A stretch of DNA of 27,667 bases from Rhodobacterales bacterium UBA3080 (lineage in GTDB: Bacteria; Pseudomonadota; Alphaproteobacteria; Rhodobacterales; Rhodobacteraceae): assembly GCA_002366645.1 (NCBI GenBank), contig DFBM01000123.1, forward strand, positions 1 through 27,667, written 5' to 3'. The notes beneath the pieces are model-generated. The model ran no database searches. It was not told where the DNA came from and was given only the letters and a program-made list of their open reading frames with translations. Shown here one piece after another: positions 8,191 to 16,931 of this stretch. Position 1 is the stretch's first letter. Each line of letters starts with the position of its first letter. A program made the translations under genes and the position numbers.

Positions 8191-8643
8191 CTACGAATAC
8201 AATTCTTGTGCGCGCTTTTCAAAGGCGCGCACAATACGTTGCATCGCCTCGTTGAACACAACGCCGATCACCGCTTGCAGCAAATGTGACTTAAATTCGA
8301 AATCAACGAAAAAATCGACTTCGCATGAACCGTCTTCTAGCTGGGTGAATTGCCAATGATTGTTCAAATGTTTGAAGGGTCCATCCAGATATTCGACGTC
8401 AATATGCTGGGCATCTGGGTTAAGCGTGACGCGGCTGGCAAATTTTTCGCGGAATAGCTTGAACGAAATTACAAGATCAGCGTCAATTATTTCGCCCTTC
8501 CCCTCAATCGCGGGGGATTTCTTCGTAATTCGCGCAGCCACACACCACGGCAAAAACTTTGGATAGGAAGCCACATCCGCGATAAGATCATACATCTGAT
8601 CAGCGGTGTGCGGCATTATTCGTTTTTCTGCGTGCGTTGGCAT
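8191..8643 (-). CDS. START/COQ10-domain protein (RatA family)
   Basis: The protein has 150 residues and is entirely a polyketide-cyclase/START-like fold. It opens with the family pattern PHTADQMYDLIADVASYPKFLPWC (about 10-33) and ends with LLQAVIGVVFNEAMQRIVRAFEKRA. Members bind a lipid or quinone in a hydrophobic cavity. Mitochondrial and alphaproteobacterial relatives (Coq10) act as ubiquinone chaperones in respiration, while the E. coli relative RatA was described as a ribosome-association toxin. For this organism the Coq10-like role is the safer inference, since no antitoxin partner (RatB) lies next to it. I keep the ATG at 8643; the Met at codon 10 is an alternative, and neither has a clear ribosome site. 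Its 3' end contains a strong inverted repeat. Confidence 0.87.
   Translation of the reverse strand: MPTHAEKRIMPHTADQMYDLIADVASYPKFLPWCVAARITKKSPAIEGKGEIIDADLVISFKLFREKFASRVTLNPDAQHIDVEYLDGPFKHLNNHWQFTQLEDGSCEVDFFVDFEFKSHLLQAVIGVVFNEAMQRIVRAFEKRAQELYS
8206..8234. terminator. Perfect 10-base inverted repeat inside the ratA 3' end, candidate terminator for amtB
   Basis: TTGTGCGCGC (8206-8215) and GCGCGCACAA (8225-8234) are perfect reverse complements around a 9-base centre that is itself nearly self-complementary. It starts 20 bases after the amtB stop and lies within the last codons of ratA. On the plus strand there is no T tract after it, so it is not a textbook intrinsic terminator. It may instead stabilise the 3' end of amtB mRNA or block read-through into the antisense of ratA. 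Confidence 0.5.
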
Positions 8644-8747
8644 GGCGTATATATCTACTTATGTATTCGCCTCCGCCACGAGATGCATTGTCGCGGGGCT
8701 TTTCCTTATTGTTGTATTAAGATGACGAGAATCAAAAGGGCAAGAGC
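8644..8747. promoter_or_regulatory. Divergent gap between ratA and hpt
   Basis: These 104 bases separate two divergent start codons and so should hold both promoters. The right half is T-rich (CTTTTCCTTATTGTTGTATTA). A purine-rich ribosome site (AAGGGC/AAGAG) lies just before the hpt ATG. I cannot assign -35/-10 boxes with confidence and see no operator-like dyad. Confidence 0.3.
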
Positions 8748-9287
8748 ATGGATCACTCAAATTACGTAATTGACGAAATGATTTCCGCAAAATCGATCGC
8801 GGCACGGGTGGAAACGCTTGCCAAAGAGATTTCGGAATACTTCAAAGGCACCGACAAACTTGTAGTGGTTGGCCTGCTGCGAGGATCGTTTGTATTTATC
8901 GCAGACCTGACGCGCGAACTGGATATGCCTGTTGAAATCGACTTTATGGAAACGTCATCCTATGGCAACTCCACCGAAAGCAGCCGTGAAGTACGGATAT
9001 TGAAAGACATCCGTGGCGAAATCGAGGGGCGCGATGTGCTGGTCGTCGAGGACATTGTCGACACGGGTCACACCTTGAACCATGTAGTTAAAATCCTGAA
9101 AAGCCGCAATCCGGCCCGAATGAAAATCTGTGCATTGCTGGACAAACCATCCCGTCGAGAAGTCGATATCAGTGCGGACTGGATAGGCTTCGAAATACCG
9201 GACAAATTTGTGGTTGGCTACGGAATCGATTACGCACAACGCAATCGCAATCTTGGCCATATCGGAGCTGTTCGTTTTATCGAATAG
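8748..9287 (+). CDS. hpt: Hypoxanthine phosphoribosyltransferase
   Basis: This cytoplasmic purine-salvage enzyme joins hypoxanthine (and often guanine) to PRPP, giving IMP or GMP. The length of 179 residues is normal. The PRPP-binding motif VLVVEDIVDTGHTL spans about 97-110. The flexible catalytic-loop region (METSSYGNSTESS, about 67-79), the nearby LLRGSF (43-48) and the base-binding DKFVVGYGIDYAQ (about 152-164) are all in place. It appears to be monocistronic. It converges on mfd across a 42-base gap (9288-9329) containing a GC-rich stretch, GCCTCGCTTCGCTCGGC, that can form only short hairpins; I do not call it a terminator. Confidence 0.95.
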   Translation: MDHSNYVIDEMISAKSIAARVETLAKEISEYFKGTDKLVVVGLLRGSFVFIADLTRELDMPVEIDFMETSSYGNSTESSREVRILKDIRGEIEGRDVLVVEDIVDTGHTLNHVVKILKSRNPARMKICALLDKPSRREVDISADWIGFEIPDKFVVGYGIDYAQRNRNLGHIGAVRFIE

Positions 9288-9329
9288 GATTGCGAACTCC
9301 GGTGGCCTCGCTTCGCTCGGCGGTCGTGC

Positions 9330-12300
9330 CTAGGTTTTGGGTTTTGCCAAAATCGCCAGATCACGTGCGATGGCGAACGCGCCTTTGATTTTCTCGGAAT
9401 TGTTTTTCCAGTCCCGCCGGACAATGATTTTGTTGTCCTTAACTTTCGCCAAACCTTTTTGCGCATGTATAAATTCGACCAAACCGGCGGGATTGGCGTA
9501 TTTGTCCATATGGAATTGAATGGTTGCGCCGCGCGGACCACCATCAAGCTTCGCAATACCTGCACGACGACACGCAGACTTTATGCGTACGATATTGAGC
9601 AGTGTGTTCACTTCTTTTGGCAAATTGCCAAACCGGTCGATCAATTCCGCTGCAAACCCTTCTAGTTCAACTTTGCTGGAAAGCGCAGACAAGCGTCGAT
9701 AGAGACCGAGGCGAACATCTAGGTCCGGCACGAAATCGGATGGAATGAGAACCGGCACACCGAGGTTGATTTGTGGTGCCCAGGCTTCGTCCGCATCGGA
9801 CAGACCTTCGAGCTCACCAGCCTTCATTTTGGCAATCGCCTCTTCAAGCATGGTTTGATAAAGCTCGTATCCGACTTCACGAACATGTCCCGATTGCTCG
9901 TCCCCCAACAGGTTCCCTGCCCCGCGGATATCGAGATCTTGGGACGCAAGCGAGAAACCGGCGCCCAGACTGTCAAGGCTACCAAGTACACGCAAACGCT
10001 TCTCGGCAGCAGGCGTGAGGGGTTTACGCGGCTTGGTCGTCATATAGGCGTAGGCACGAATTTTGGAGCGCCCGACCCTTCCACGTATCTGGTAAAGCTG
10101 CGAGAGGCCGAACATATCGGCGCGATGAACGATCAAGGTATTGGCCGCCGGAATATCCAAGCCACTTTCAACAATCGTGGTCGCCAACAACACATCGTAT
10201 TGACCATCATAAAACGCATTCATCTTGTCGTCGAGCAATCTAGCCGGCATTTGACCGTTGGCGGTGACTACGGATACCTCGGGAACCTGCTCCTTAAGGA
10301 AGGCTTCAACCTCGGCTAAATCGCTGATGCGCGGCACAACATAAAACGATTGCCCACCACGGTAATACTCACGCAACAACGCTTCACGAACGGTAACCGG
10401 ATCAAATTCGCTAACATAAGTACGTATAGCGAGACGATCGATTGGCGGTGTGCCGATCAAGGACAGTTCCCGCACTCCGGATAAGGCAAGTTGCAAGGTC
10501 CGAGGTATCGGAGTCGCCGTAAGTGTCAACACATGCACATCGGAACGTAGTTGTTTTAGCTGTTCTTTATGAGACACACCAAAGTGCTGTTCTTCGTCGA
10601 TAATCAGCAACCCGAGGTTTGAAAACCGGATGCCTTTGGCCAGCAACGCGTGCGTGCCAATAACGATATCCACCTTGCCGCGCGACATCGCCTCGCGCGT
10701 GTCGTTAGCATCTTTCGCGGATACAAACCTTGAAAGTTGGCGGACTTGTACTGGCAGCCCGCGAAAACGCTCCGAAAAGCTTTTGTAATGTTGGCGGGCG
10801 AGCAATGTAGTTGGTGCGATCACCGCAATCTGTGATCCTGTCATGGCGGCCACGAACGCGGCGCGCATCGCAACCTCGGTTTTTCCAAACCCTACATCGC
10901 CGCAAACCAGACGGTCCATTGGTTGGCCGCTCGCCATATCGCCCAGAACATCTTCGATGGCATTCAGCTGGTCGTCGGTCTCCTGATAAGGGAAGCGGGC
11001 GCAGAACTCGTCCCACATGCCTTCGGGCGGCGTCATAACCTTGCCTGAACGCAATGCCCGCTCGGCGGCGATCCGGATCAGTTTGTCCGCCATCTCGCGG
11101 ATACGTTCTTTGAGTTTGGCCTTTTTCGCCTGCCATGCGCCTCCGCCGAGTTTGTCGAGAAGTCCAACCTCTTGACCATACCGCGTCAAAAGCTCGATGT
11201 TTTCGACAGGCAGGAACAGACGATCACCACCGGCGTATTCGAGCGCAATGCACTCATGTGGCGCGCCGGCGGCGGTAATGGTTTCCAGTCCGTTATATTT
11301 GCCGATCCCGTGTTCGATATGAACCACCAAATCGCCAGGTGTCAGGCTCTGCGTTTCCTTCAGGAAGTTTTCGGCCCGCCGCCGTTTTGCCGGATTGCGA
11401 ATTAGGCGGTCGCCCAGAACGTCCTGTTCAGAAATAGCAGTCAGGCCGGGCGCCTCAAAACCGCCCTCCAGCCCCCAAACCGCGAGATATAAACCGCCGC
11501 TTTTGGCGGCTATATCGCTGAAGCGCGAGATAGTTGCATAGTTTTCTACACCGCTATCTTCCAGCAGGGTTGTAAACCGCTCGCGCGATCCTTCCGAGTA
11601 GGACGACAAGATCACATTGCCGGATTTCCGCTTTGCAGCGATATGAGTAGCCAATGCACCAAACAAGCTGACGTCTTCTTGCTGGCGTTCGGGCGCGAAA
11701 TTCCGGCCGATCCTACCACCTGCGTCAATACAGTTTGGACCGGGAGCTTGTGGCAGCGGAGACAACTGGCGGATGGTTCGGCCTTCTAGAGCCGCTTCCC
11801 AACTCTCGTTGTCCAGATACAGCAGATCCGGCTTAATCGGTTTGTAAACGGTTCCGAGGTGGGATTTCTCACCCATCGCAACATGCCGTGTTTCGTATTG
11901 GTCGACCATAGAATCCCAACGTGCGTGTCGGGCCGCATCCGTTTGGTCATCTAGAACGACGGGTGCGGAAGGCAGATAATCAAACAGAGTTTCAAGGGAT
12001 TCATGAAAGAATGGAAGCCAGTGCTCCAATCCTTGATGCTTACGACCGGCACTAACCGCCTCGTATAGCGGGTCGTCATTTCCGGCGGCGCCAAAGGTAT
12101 GGCGATAGTTCCGGCGAAACCGTTCGATGGCGTCTTCATCCAGAATTACTTCGGAAACCGGTGCCAGTTCGATTCGATCGATTTTCTCGATAGTTCGCTG
12201 CGTCGCCGCCTCGAAACGGCGCGCACCATCCAGGACATCGCCGAACAAATCCAGCCGGATTGGGCCACTGGCACCCGGAGGGAAAATATCAATCAGTCCA

Positions 12301-12791
12301 CCGCGAATGGCGTAATCGCCCGGTTCGGTGACCGTTGGTGACTGACTGAACCCCATACGCACCAGATAGAGACGCAGGTTCTCGACGTTCACTTGCTTGC
12401 CTACCGAAGCCGTAAAGCTTGATTTAGCAACCACGGAACGCGGTGGAATTCTTTGTGTGGCGGCGTTCAGAGTTGTAAGAATGACCGAAGGGCGGTCGAA
12501 ACCTTCGGCAAGTATCGCCAGCGTCGCCATCCGACTGGCCGACACTTCGGCATTAGGAGAAATACGGTCGTATGGCAGGCAATCCCACGCAGGAAAAACA
12601 AGAACCGGCACATCGGGCGCAAAAAACTGCAAGGCTTGCTGCATGGCAGCGAGACGTGCGTCATCGCGTAAGACATGCACAACCGGCCCGTCGGCGCGCG
12701 CGACAAGCTCCGCCAACAGTTTAGCGTCATAGCCCTCAGGGGCGCCGCCGGTCATGGTTTTGACGGCGGAAAGTGGAGATTTCCGATTCAT
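9330..12791 (-). CDS. mfd: Transcription-repair coupling factor Mfd
   Basis: Mfd is a DNA translocase that removes RNA polymerase stalled at lesions and recruits UvrA. It has 1153 residues, normal for the family. Domains in order: a UvrB-homology region (about 20-350); a polymerase-interacting RID/CarD-like domain starting with LTPGDLVVHIEHGIGKYNG (about 483-501); a RecG-like helicase motor with Walker A GDVGFGKT (631-638), DEEQ box (732-735), TATPIPRT (758-765), TTIVESGLDIP and QIRGRVGR; and a C-terminal TRCF domain. The start chosen is the ATG at 12791 (MNRKSPLSA). An upstream TTG at 12809 adds only six residues. The ribosome site is poor, and MTGGAPEG at codon 13 cannot be excluded. It lies downstream of the ABC exporter in the same direction, separated by a hairpin. 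Confidence 0.97.
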   Translation of the reverse strand: MNRKSPLSAVKTMTGGAPEGYDAKLLAELVARADGPVVHVLRDDARLAAMQQALQFFAPDVPVLVFPAWDCLPYDRISPNAEVSASRMATLAILAEGFDRPSVILTTLNAATQRIPPRSVVAKSSFTASVGKQVNVENLRLYLVRMGFSQSPTVTEPGDYAIRGGLIDIFPPGASGPIRLDLFGDVLDGARRFEAATQRTIEKIDRIELAPVSEVILDEDAIERFRRNYRHTFGAAGNDDPLYEAVSAGRKHQGLEHWLPFFHESLETLFDYLPSAPVVLDDQTDAARHARWDSMVDQYETRHVAMGEKSHLGTVYKPIKPDLLYLDNESWEAALEGRTIRQLSPLPQAPGPNCIDAGGRIGRNFAPERQQEDVSLFGALATHIAAKRKSGNVILSSYSEGSRERFTTLLEDSGVENYATISRFSDIAAKSGGLYLAVWGLEGGFEAPGLTAISEQDVLGDRLIRNPAKRRRAENFLKETQSLTPGDLVVHIEHGIGKYNGLETITAAGAPHECIALEYAGGDRLFLPVENIELLTRYGQEVGLLDKLGGGAWQAKKAKLKERIREMADKLIRIAAERALRSGKVMTPPEGMWDEFCARFPYQETDDQLNAIEDVLGDMASGQPMDRLVCGDVGFGKTEVAMRAAFVAAMTGSQIAVIAPTTLLARQHYKSFSERFRGLPVQVRQLSRFVSAKDANDTREAMSRGKVDIVIGTHALLAKGIRFSNLGLLIIDEEQHFGVSHKEQLKQLRSDVHVLTLTATPIPRTLQLALSGVRELSLIGTPPIDRLAIRTYVSEFDPVTVREALLREYYRGGQSFYVVPRISDLAEVEAFLKEQVPEVSVVTANGQMPARLLDDKMNAFYDGQYDVLLATTIVESGLDIPAANTLIVHRADMFGLSQLYQIRGRVGRSKIRAYAYMTTKPRKPLTPAAEKRLRVLGSLDSLGAGFSLASQDLDIRGAGNLLGDEQSGHVREVGYELYQTMLEEAIAKMKAGELEGLSDADEAWAPQINLGVPVLIPSDFVPDLDVRLGLYRRLSALSSKVELEGFAAELIDRFGNLPKEVNTLLNIVRIKSACRRAGIAKLDGGPRGATIQFHMDKYANPAGLVEFIHAQKGLAKVKDNKIIVRRDWKNNSEKIKGAFAIARDLAILAKPKT

Positions 12792-12821
12792 GTCGCGCAG
12801 GTAGTCCAATTAGTCAGTTGA

Positions 12822-12844
12822 AACAAGCGCGCGATGCGCTTGTT
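12822..12844 (-). terminator. Hairpin between the ABC exporter gene and mfd
   Basis: AACAAGCGC (12822-12830) and GCGCTTGTT (12836-12844) form a perfect 9-base stem with a 5-base loop. It overlaps the stop codon of the upstream ABC gene (stop at 12843-12845). On the minus strand the second arm ends in TTGTTTC, a poor U tract. Partial termination or an mRNA-end structure that separates exporter expression from mfd is plausible. Confidence 0.5.
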
Positions 12845-14660
12845 ACGCTATTTCTTCCAACTCCTGATCCGCAGCCTGACGAGCCCACATCGAGGCATAA
12901 CGACCATGGCGGGCCAGCAATTCGTCATGCGTGCCCTGCTCTACCACACGACCTTTTTCGAGGACGATGATCAGGTCGGCGTGCACAACCGTAGAAAGGC
13001 GGTGGGCGATCGTTATCACGCTGCGCCCCTTACCCATATTCTTGAGCGACTCCAGAATATCCTGTTCGGTTTCGGAATCGAGGGCCGAGGTAGCTTCGTC
13101 TAACAGCAAGATCGGAGGATTTTTCAGCAATGTCCGCGCGATCCCGACACGCTGTTTTTCGCCGCCGGAAAGTTTCAGTCCGCGCTCGCCAACAATTGCG
13201 TCATAACCGTTTGGCAACGACACGATGAAATCGTGAATTTGCGCTGCTTTCGCCGCTTCCACAATTTCTTCCTCTGTTGCTTCGGGCCGCCCGTAAGCGA
13301 TGTTGTACCCAACAGTATCATTGAAAAGCACCGTGTCCTGAGGAACAACGCCAATCTGCTCGCGCAGGCTTTCTTGCGTTATGTCGCGCACGTCCTGCCC
13401 GTCGATTTTCAGACTGCCATTAGCCACATCGTAGAACCTAAACAACAGGCGACCGATCGTGGATTTCCCCGAGCCCGAGGGGCCAACAACAGCAACGGTT
13501 TGACCGGCTTTAACCGTAAGGTCGAGACCGTGAAGAATGGAGCGTTCGCTATCATAGCTGAAATCAACACCCTCAAATGCAATCTCACCACCAGTACAAT
13601 TCAAATCCGGCGCATTCGGTTTGTCCACAATTTCGGCAGGCTGACCAAGAAGGTCGAACATCTCGCCCATATCAACCAAAGCCTGACGGATTTCGCGATA
13701 GACGGTGCCAAGGAAATTCAACGGCATCGTAATCTGGATCATGTAGGCGTTAACCATCACAAAATCCCCGACCGTCAAAGTTCCGTCCTGAACGCCCATA
13801 GCGGCCAAAACCATAACTGCGACAAGCCCTGCTGTAATCAGCACCGACTGTCCGAAGTTCAAGAACCCAAGAGTGTAGTTCGTCTGGATAGCCAATTTTT
13901 CGTAATTGGCCATCGATACGTCATAGCGTACAGCTTCGCGCCGCTCCGCACCGAAATACTTGACGGTTTCGAAGTTCAAAAGACTGTCGATGGCTTTTTG
14001 GTTAGCATCGGTATCTTGCCTATTCATCTCTTTGCGGATCTGCACCCGCCATTCGGTGACACGGAAGGTGAACCAAACGTAAAGCGTGATAGTTATTACG
14101 ACCACCGCAAGGTAGCGCGCGTCAAAAATCACAAAGAAGATTATCCCGACCATGGTTAGTTCGAGGATCAGCGGCCCAACCGAAAAAAGCATAAACCGTA
14201 AAAGGAATTCGACGCCTTTAACACCGCGTTCAATAATCCGCGACAACCCACCGGTTTTACGCGTGATATGATAGCGCAAAGACAGCGCGTGCATGTGTTC
14301 GAAGGTTTCAAGTGCGAGCCGACGCAGCGCACGCTGACCTACTTTAGCAAAGATTGCGTCACGAAGCTGGTTGAACCCGACTCCAAGTAGCCGTATGACC
14401 CCGTAGGCAATGACCAAACCTATTGTGCCGGTAACCATCATAAACACTGGTTCAGACGTAATATCAGGCGACATAGAATCGATTGCCGCCTTAAAGAAAA
14501 ACGGTGTCATGACCGTCAGAACTTTGGCCAGCACCAACGACAGCATCGCCAATACGACCCTGACTTTAATCCATGGGTGATTGTCAGGCCAAAGATATGG
14601 CGCAACACTTTTGATCGTGCGCCACCCGCTTAACTGTTCAGATTTCGCGTTTTTGTTCAT
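12843..14660 (-). CDS. Atm1/ABCB7-type ABC exporter, fused membrane and ATPase domains
   Basis: This 605-residue half-transporter would work as a homodimer in the inner membrane. Residues about 30-325 hold six hydrophobic segments. LLNFETVKYFGAER (227-240) is characteristic of the Atm1 (heavy-metal tolerance, HMT1/ABCB7) branch, whose members export glutathione-linked sulfur or metal species and serve Fe-S or heavy-metal homeostasis. The ATPase domain has Walker A GPSGSGKST (393-401), a Q-loop at Q441, signature LSGGEKQR (497-504), Walker B ILLLDEATSALDS (517-529) and an H-loop at H553. I choose the ATG at 14660 (MNKNAKSEQ) because GAGGGA lies 8 bases upstream; the longer reading needs a TTG. 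It is downstream of the LysM gene and upstream of mfd. Confidence 0.93.
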   Translation of the reverse strand: MNKNAKSEQLSGWRTIKSVAPYLWPDNHPWIKVRVVLAMLSLVLAKVLTVMTPFFFKAAIDSMSPDITSEPVFMMVTGTIGLVIAYGVIRLLGVGFNQLRDAIFAKVGQRALRRLALETFEHMHALSLRYHITRKTGGLSRIIERGVKGVEFLLRFMLFSVGPLILELTMVGIIFFVIFDARYLAVVVITITLYVWFTFRVTEWRVQIRKEMNRQDTDANQKAIDSLLNFETVKYFGAERREAVRYDVSMANYEKLAIQTNYTLGFLNFGQSVLITAGLVAVMVLAAMGVQDGTLTVGDFVMVNAYMIQITMPLNFLGTVYREIRQALVDMGEMFDLLGQPAEIVDKPNAPDLNCTGGEIAFEGVDFSYDSERSILHGLDLTVKAGQTVAVVGPSGSGKSTIGRLLFRFYDVANGSLKIDGQDVRDITQESLREQIGVVPQDTVLFNDTVGYNIAYGRPEATEEEIVEAAKAAQIHDFIVSLPNGYDAIVGERGLKLSGGEKQRVGIARTLLKNPPILLLDEATSALDSETEQDILESLKNMGKGRSVITIAHRLSTVVHADLIIVLEKGRVVEQGTHDELLARHGRYASMWARQAADQELEEIA

Positions 14661-14668
14661 TTTATGGT

Positions 14669-14674
14669 TCCCTC
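14669..14674 (-). promoter_or_regulatory. Ribosome-binding site that decides the ABC exporter start
   Basis: Read on the minus strand this is GAGGGA, 8 bases before the ATG at 14660. It lies inside the longer candidate reading that begins with a TTG at 14684, so it supports the shorter, 605-residue protein. Confidence 0.7.
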
Positions 14675-14725
14675 GTGAACGCAACAGATAGGGATTGTCG
14701 CGCCAAAGAACCAGACCTTAAACGA

Positions 14726-16183
14726 TTATTCTTCCGAATTTGGCAAAGCAAACACCTGGCCAGGGTAGATTAGATCGGGATCGCGTATCTGGTCTTGATT
14801 GGCGGTGAAAATCTGATGATATTTCAGGCCGTCACCGTAGCGCCCCGTGGCAATCACCCAGAGCGAGTTGCCCGGTTGAACCGTATAGGTTGGCGAGGTG
14901 TTTGATTTAGCCTCGCGAACATCTTCGGGATATTCTCTCTGGAACGGCGATTCAACACGGCTGGTCACAGTTCCGGCGTCGTCGATTTCGTCAACCCGCA
15001 GAACATACCGGCCAGCATCAAGACCGTGCAGCGCTTGTTTCCAGCTGCCGGATTCAGAGACCACAGTGTCCATCAACGGTTTATCGTCGACATAAATAAT
15101 TACGCGACGGCCAGGATTTCCACGACCGGCGAGCACGACCTCTTCGTCCGCGTCATAACTGATACTATCGAGGCTAACTTGCCCGAGCGCCAATTGCGTT
15201 GAGCCCTGAACAATGACGACCTCGTCCTCTGTCGCGCGGATAATAGCCGGAGGAGTTTCTTCGGAAACGGCTTCAGCCGCGGCAGAACTGAAGGTAGGCA
15301 AGATCAGGATCGTCTCGTCCGAAAACAGCAACTCCCCACCGACTTCGCTTTCTAGTTCAAGCGTTTGACCTTGCTCTGAGTTTGGGACTTGTATGATGGC
15401 GACGAACTCTCCGCTGCCGTCCGCAGTGGCTTCACCAATTTGCTCACCATTGGAGAGAATTACCACCTTCGAACTCGGTTCAGCCGAACCGGCAATCACC
15501 GCGGAGCCGCTGGAATCGACTCGCACAATATCAAATGAGGGTTTCACGCCGTCGGCAGTTTCCTCCGCAGATGCTACTGAAAGCGCGGTAGCTGCTCCCT
15601 CGACAACAGGAGATGCCTCTTCCGCTATCGCAACAGCTTCTTCTTCAGGTACGGACGCTTCCTCGGTCACTGCGGGCGTATCTGAAGCCCCTACAGCTTC
15701 ATCAGCAGCATCGCTTTCTGTTGTGTCAACGGATGCATCTTCGCTTTGCTCTTCTGCATTTTCAGGTTCAACTGAAGGAGTCGGATCATTCGCAACCTCT
15801 TCGACTGGCGTTGGCACGGGTTCTGAAATCTCTTCTTCACTCACGTTTGTATCAACATCGGCTGCGGTTGTTTCTTCGGCTAGCTGTTCTGGCGTCGATG
15901 TTTCTTCTTCATTTGAAGTCTGAACATCATCCATTTGGGATGCAGTGCTATCGGTTTCAGTAACTTCGTCGGTTTCTGTATCGTCTGCTACGATGGCCAT
16001 CTCTTCTGCTTCCTCGGAAGCTTCGACTTCTACTTCCTCGACAGCGGATTCTTGGCTAACAGTTTCTTGGACAACGGCCACCACAGGCTCGGGCTTTGGG
16101 CGTACGTATATCGCCAACGCGATGGCCGCCCCGCTGGCAACTATAATTAGGATCCAACGGTATTTGCAAAAAAAACTATTCAT
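14726..16183 (-). CDS. Membrane-anchored acidic protein with a C-terminal LysM domain
   Basis: The protein has 485 residues. A short cytoplasmic N-terminus is followed by one membrane helix (about 10-27), then a long low-complexity linker (about 33-212) very rich in Glu, Asp, Ser, Thr, Ala and Val. Two Ig/big-like beta segments may follow (about 216-297 and 320-412). A LysM domain runs from YTVQPGNSLWVIATGRYGDG to PDLIYPGQVFALP (432-481). LysM binds peptidoglycan glycan strands, so the protein probably spans the periplasm from inner membrane to cell wall, the acidic linker acting as a spacer. Such LysM proteins recur in Rhodobacterales but have no firm function. GGGAT lies shortly before the ATG. 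It lies upstream of the ABC exporter in the same direction (65-base gap) and is divergent from the LOG gene. Confidence 0.85.
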   Translation of the reverse strand: MNSFFCKYRWILIIVASGAAIALAIYVRPKPEPVVAVVQETVSQESAVEEVEVEASEEAEEMAIVADDTETDEVTETDSTASQMDDVQTSNEEETSTPEQLAEETTAADVDTNVSEEEISEPVPTPVEEVANDPTPSVEPENAEEQSEDASVDTTESDAADEAVGASDTPAVTEEASVPEEEAVAIAEEASPVVEGAATALSVASAEETADGVKPSFDIVRVDSSGSAVIAGSAEPSSKVVILSNGEQIGEATADGSGEFVAIIQVPNSEQGQTLELESEVGGELLFSDETILILPTFSSAAAEAVSEETPPAIIRATEDEVVIVQGSTQLALGQVSLDSISYDADEEVVLAGRGNPGRRVIIYVDDKPLMDTVVSESGSWKQALHGLDAGRYVLRVDEIDDAGTVTSRVESPFQREYPEDVREAKSNTSPTYTVQPGNSLWVIATGRYGDGLKYHQIFTANQDQIRDPDLIYPGQVFALPNSEE

Positions 16184-16320
16184 CTATCAATCCCTGTCCG
16201 CTATGTTCAATAGCATTAGATTTCGAATTACTCTGCACGCCCATTACAGACACAAGCACCCACCGCCTTCTTGGGTAAAGTGCGGTATTTCCAGAACAGA
16301 AACAAGAGGAACAACGATAT
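16184..16320. promoter_or_regulatory. Divergent gap between the LysM gene and the LOG-family gene
   Basis: These 137 bases separate two divergent starts. Only the ribosome sites are clear: AGGGA for the LysM gene on the minus strand, and AAGAGGAA shortly before the plus-strand ATG at 16321. I see no convincing -35/-10 pair or operator. Confidence 0.3.
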
Positions 16321-16878
16321 ATGGCCCAGAATCCAACCTATTCCGTCTGCGTTTTCTGCGGCTCCCGTTTCGGTCGCGACGACGCCTATAGAAATTCTGC
16401 GCAGGAGCTAGGTTCAGCTTTGGCGAAAAACCATATGCGTCTTGTCTATGGTGCTGGTGATGTAGGCATCATGGGGGCAGTTGCCTCGGCGACGCAGCGT
16501 GAGGGGGGCGAGACGTTCGGTGTGATCCCGGTTCATCTGATGGAACGGGAAGTAGGCAAGCGTGACTTGACCAGTTTCATCATCACCGAAAACATGCACG
16601 AACGTAAAAAGGTCATGTTTATGAATGCAGATGCAATTGTTACTCTGCCCGGCGGCGCTGGATCACTGGATGAATTGTTTGAGGTGTTAACATGGCGTCA
16701 GCTCGGGTTGCATATGAAACCGGTGTTTTTGCTTAACGTGAACGGATTCTGGGATCCGCTCCTTACACTTCTGGACCACATAATCGACGAAGGTTTCGCT
16801 GATCCGAGTTTCCGTGAATCTCTGGAGGTCGTCGAAACCGTACCTACTCTGATGCAACGTTTGAACGACAAAACATAA
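16321..16878 (+). CDS. LOG-family nucleoside 5'-monophosphate phosphoribohydrolase (TIGR00730 type)
   Basis: The 185-residue Rossmann-fold protein carries the LOG signature. It has VCVFCGSRFGRD near the N-terminus, YGAGDVGIMGAVA (43-55), MHERKKVMF (92-100) and the phosphate-binding loop PGGAGSLDELFEVLTWRQLG (110-129). The family hydrolyses the N-glycosidic bond of nucleoside monophosphates, releasing a base and ribose 5-phosphate. The plant and actinobacterial members activate cytokinins, and many bacterial members are annotated as lysine decarboxylase by an old error. In PGGxGT the usual Thr is Ser here, a common variant. It is monocistronic and converges on sodB. Confidence 0.9.
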   Translation: MAQNPTYSVCVFCGSRFGRDDAYRNSAQELGSALAKNHMRLVYGAGDVGIMGAVASATQREGGETFGVIPVHLMEREVGKRDLTSFIITENMHERKKVMFMNADAIVTLPGGAGSLDELFEVLTWRQLGLHMKPVFLLNVNGFWDPLLTLLDHIIDEGFADPSFRESLEVVETVPTLMQRLNDKT

Positions 16879-16904
16879 AAAAACCCCGCGCTAAATTCGC
16901 GGGG
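16877..16904 (-). terminator. Strong intrinsic terminator of sodB, shared with the LOG gene 3' end
   Basis: CCCCGCG (16884-16890) and CGCGGGG (16898-16904) form a 7-base GC stem with a 7-base loop. On the minus strand the stem is followed by seven T (complement of A at 16877-16883), a textbook terminator for sodB, whose stop is at 16932. The T tract lies over the last bases of the LOG stop codon. On the plus strand the hairpin comes right after the LOG stop but is followed only by CTTCCAATTT, so termination in that direction is likely weaker. Confidence 0.85.
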
Positions 16905-16931
16905 CTTCCAATTTGGATAATCCGGATCGGA

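Noticed and set aside
8191..8643. RatA as half of a toxin-antitoxin pair
   Set aside because: No RatB-like partner lies next to it. The COQ10/START family in alphaproteobacteria fits a quinone-binding role better.
9288..9329. Repetitive extragenic palindrome or terminator between hpt and mfd
   Set aside because: GCCTCGCTTCGCTCGGC looks palindromic but the arms do not pair beyond a tiny GCGAAGC hairpin, and there is no T tract.
9771..10319. Plus-strand open frame of 182 codons within mfd
   Set aside because: It is antisense to the helicase and TRCF domains of mfd and lacks any domain or start context.
13233..14159. Open frame of 308 codons on the plus strand across the ABC exporter
   Set aside because: It is the antisense of a well-conserved ABC gene, with no recognisable domain and no start signal.
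15393..15923. Serine- and alanine-rich open frame on the plus strand
   Set aside because: It is the mirror of the acidic low-complexity linker of the LysM protein; biased codons keep the opposite strand open.
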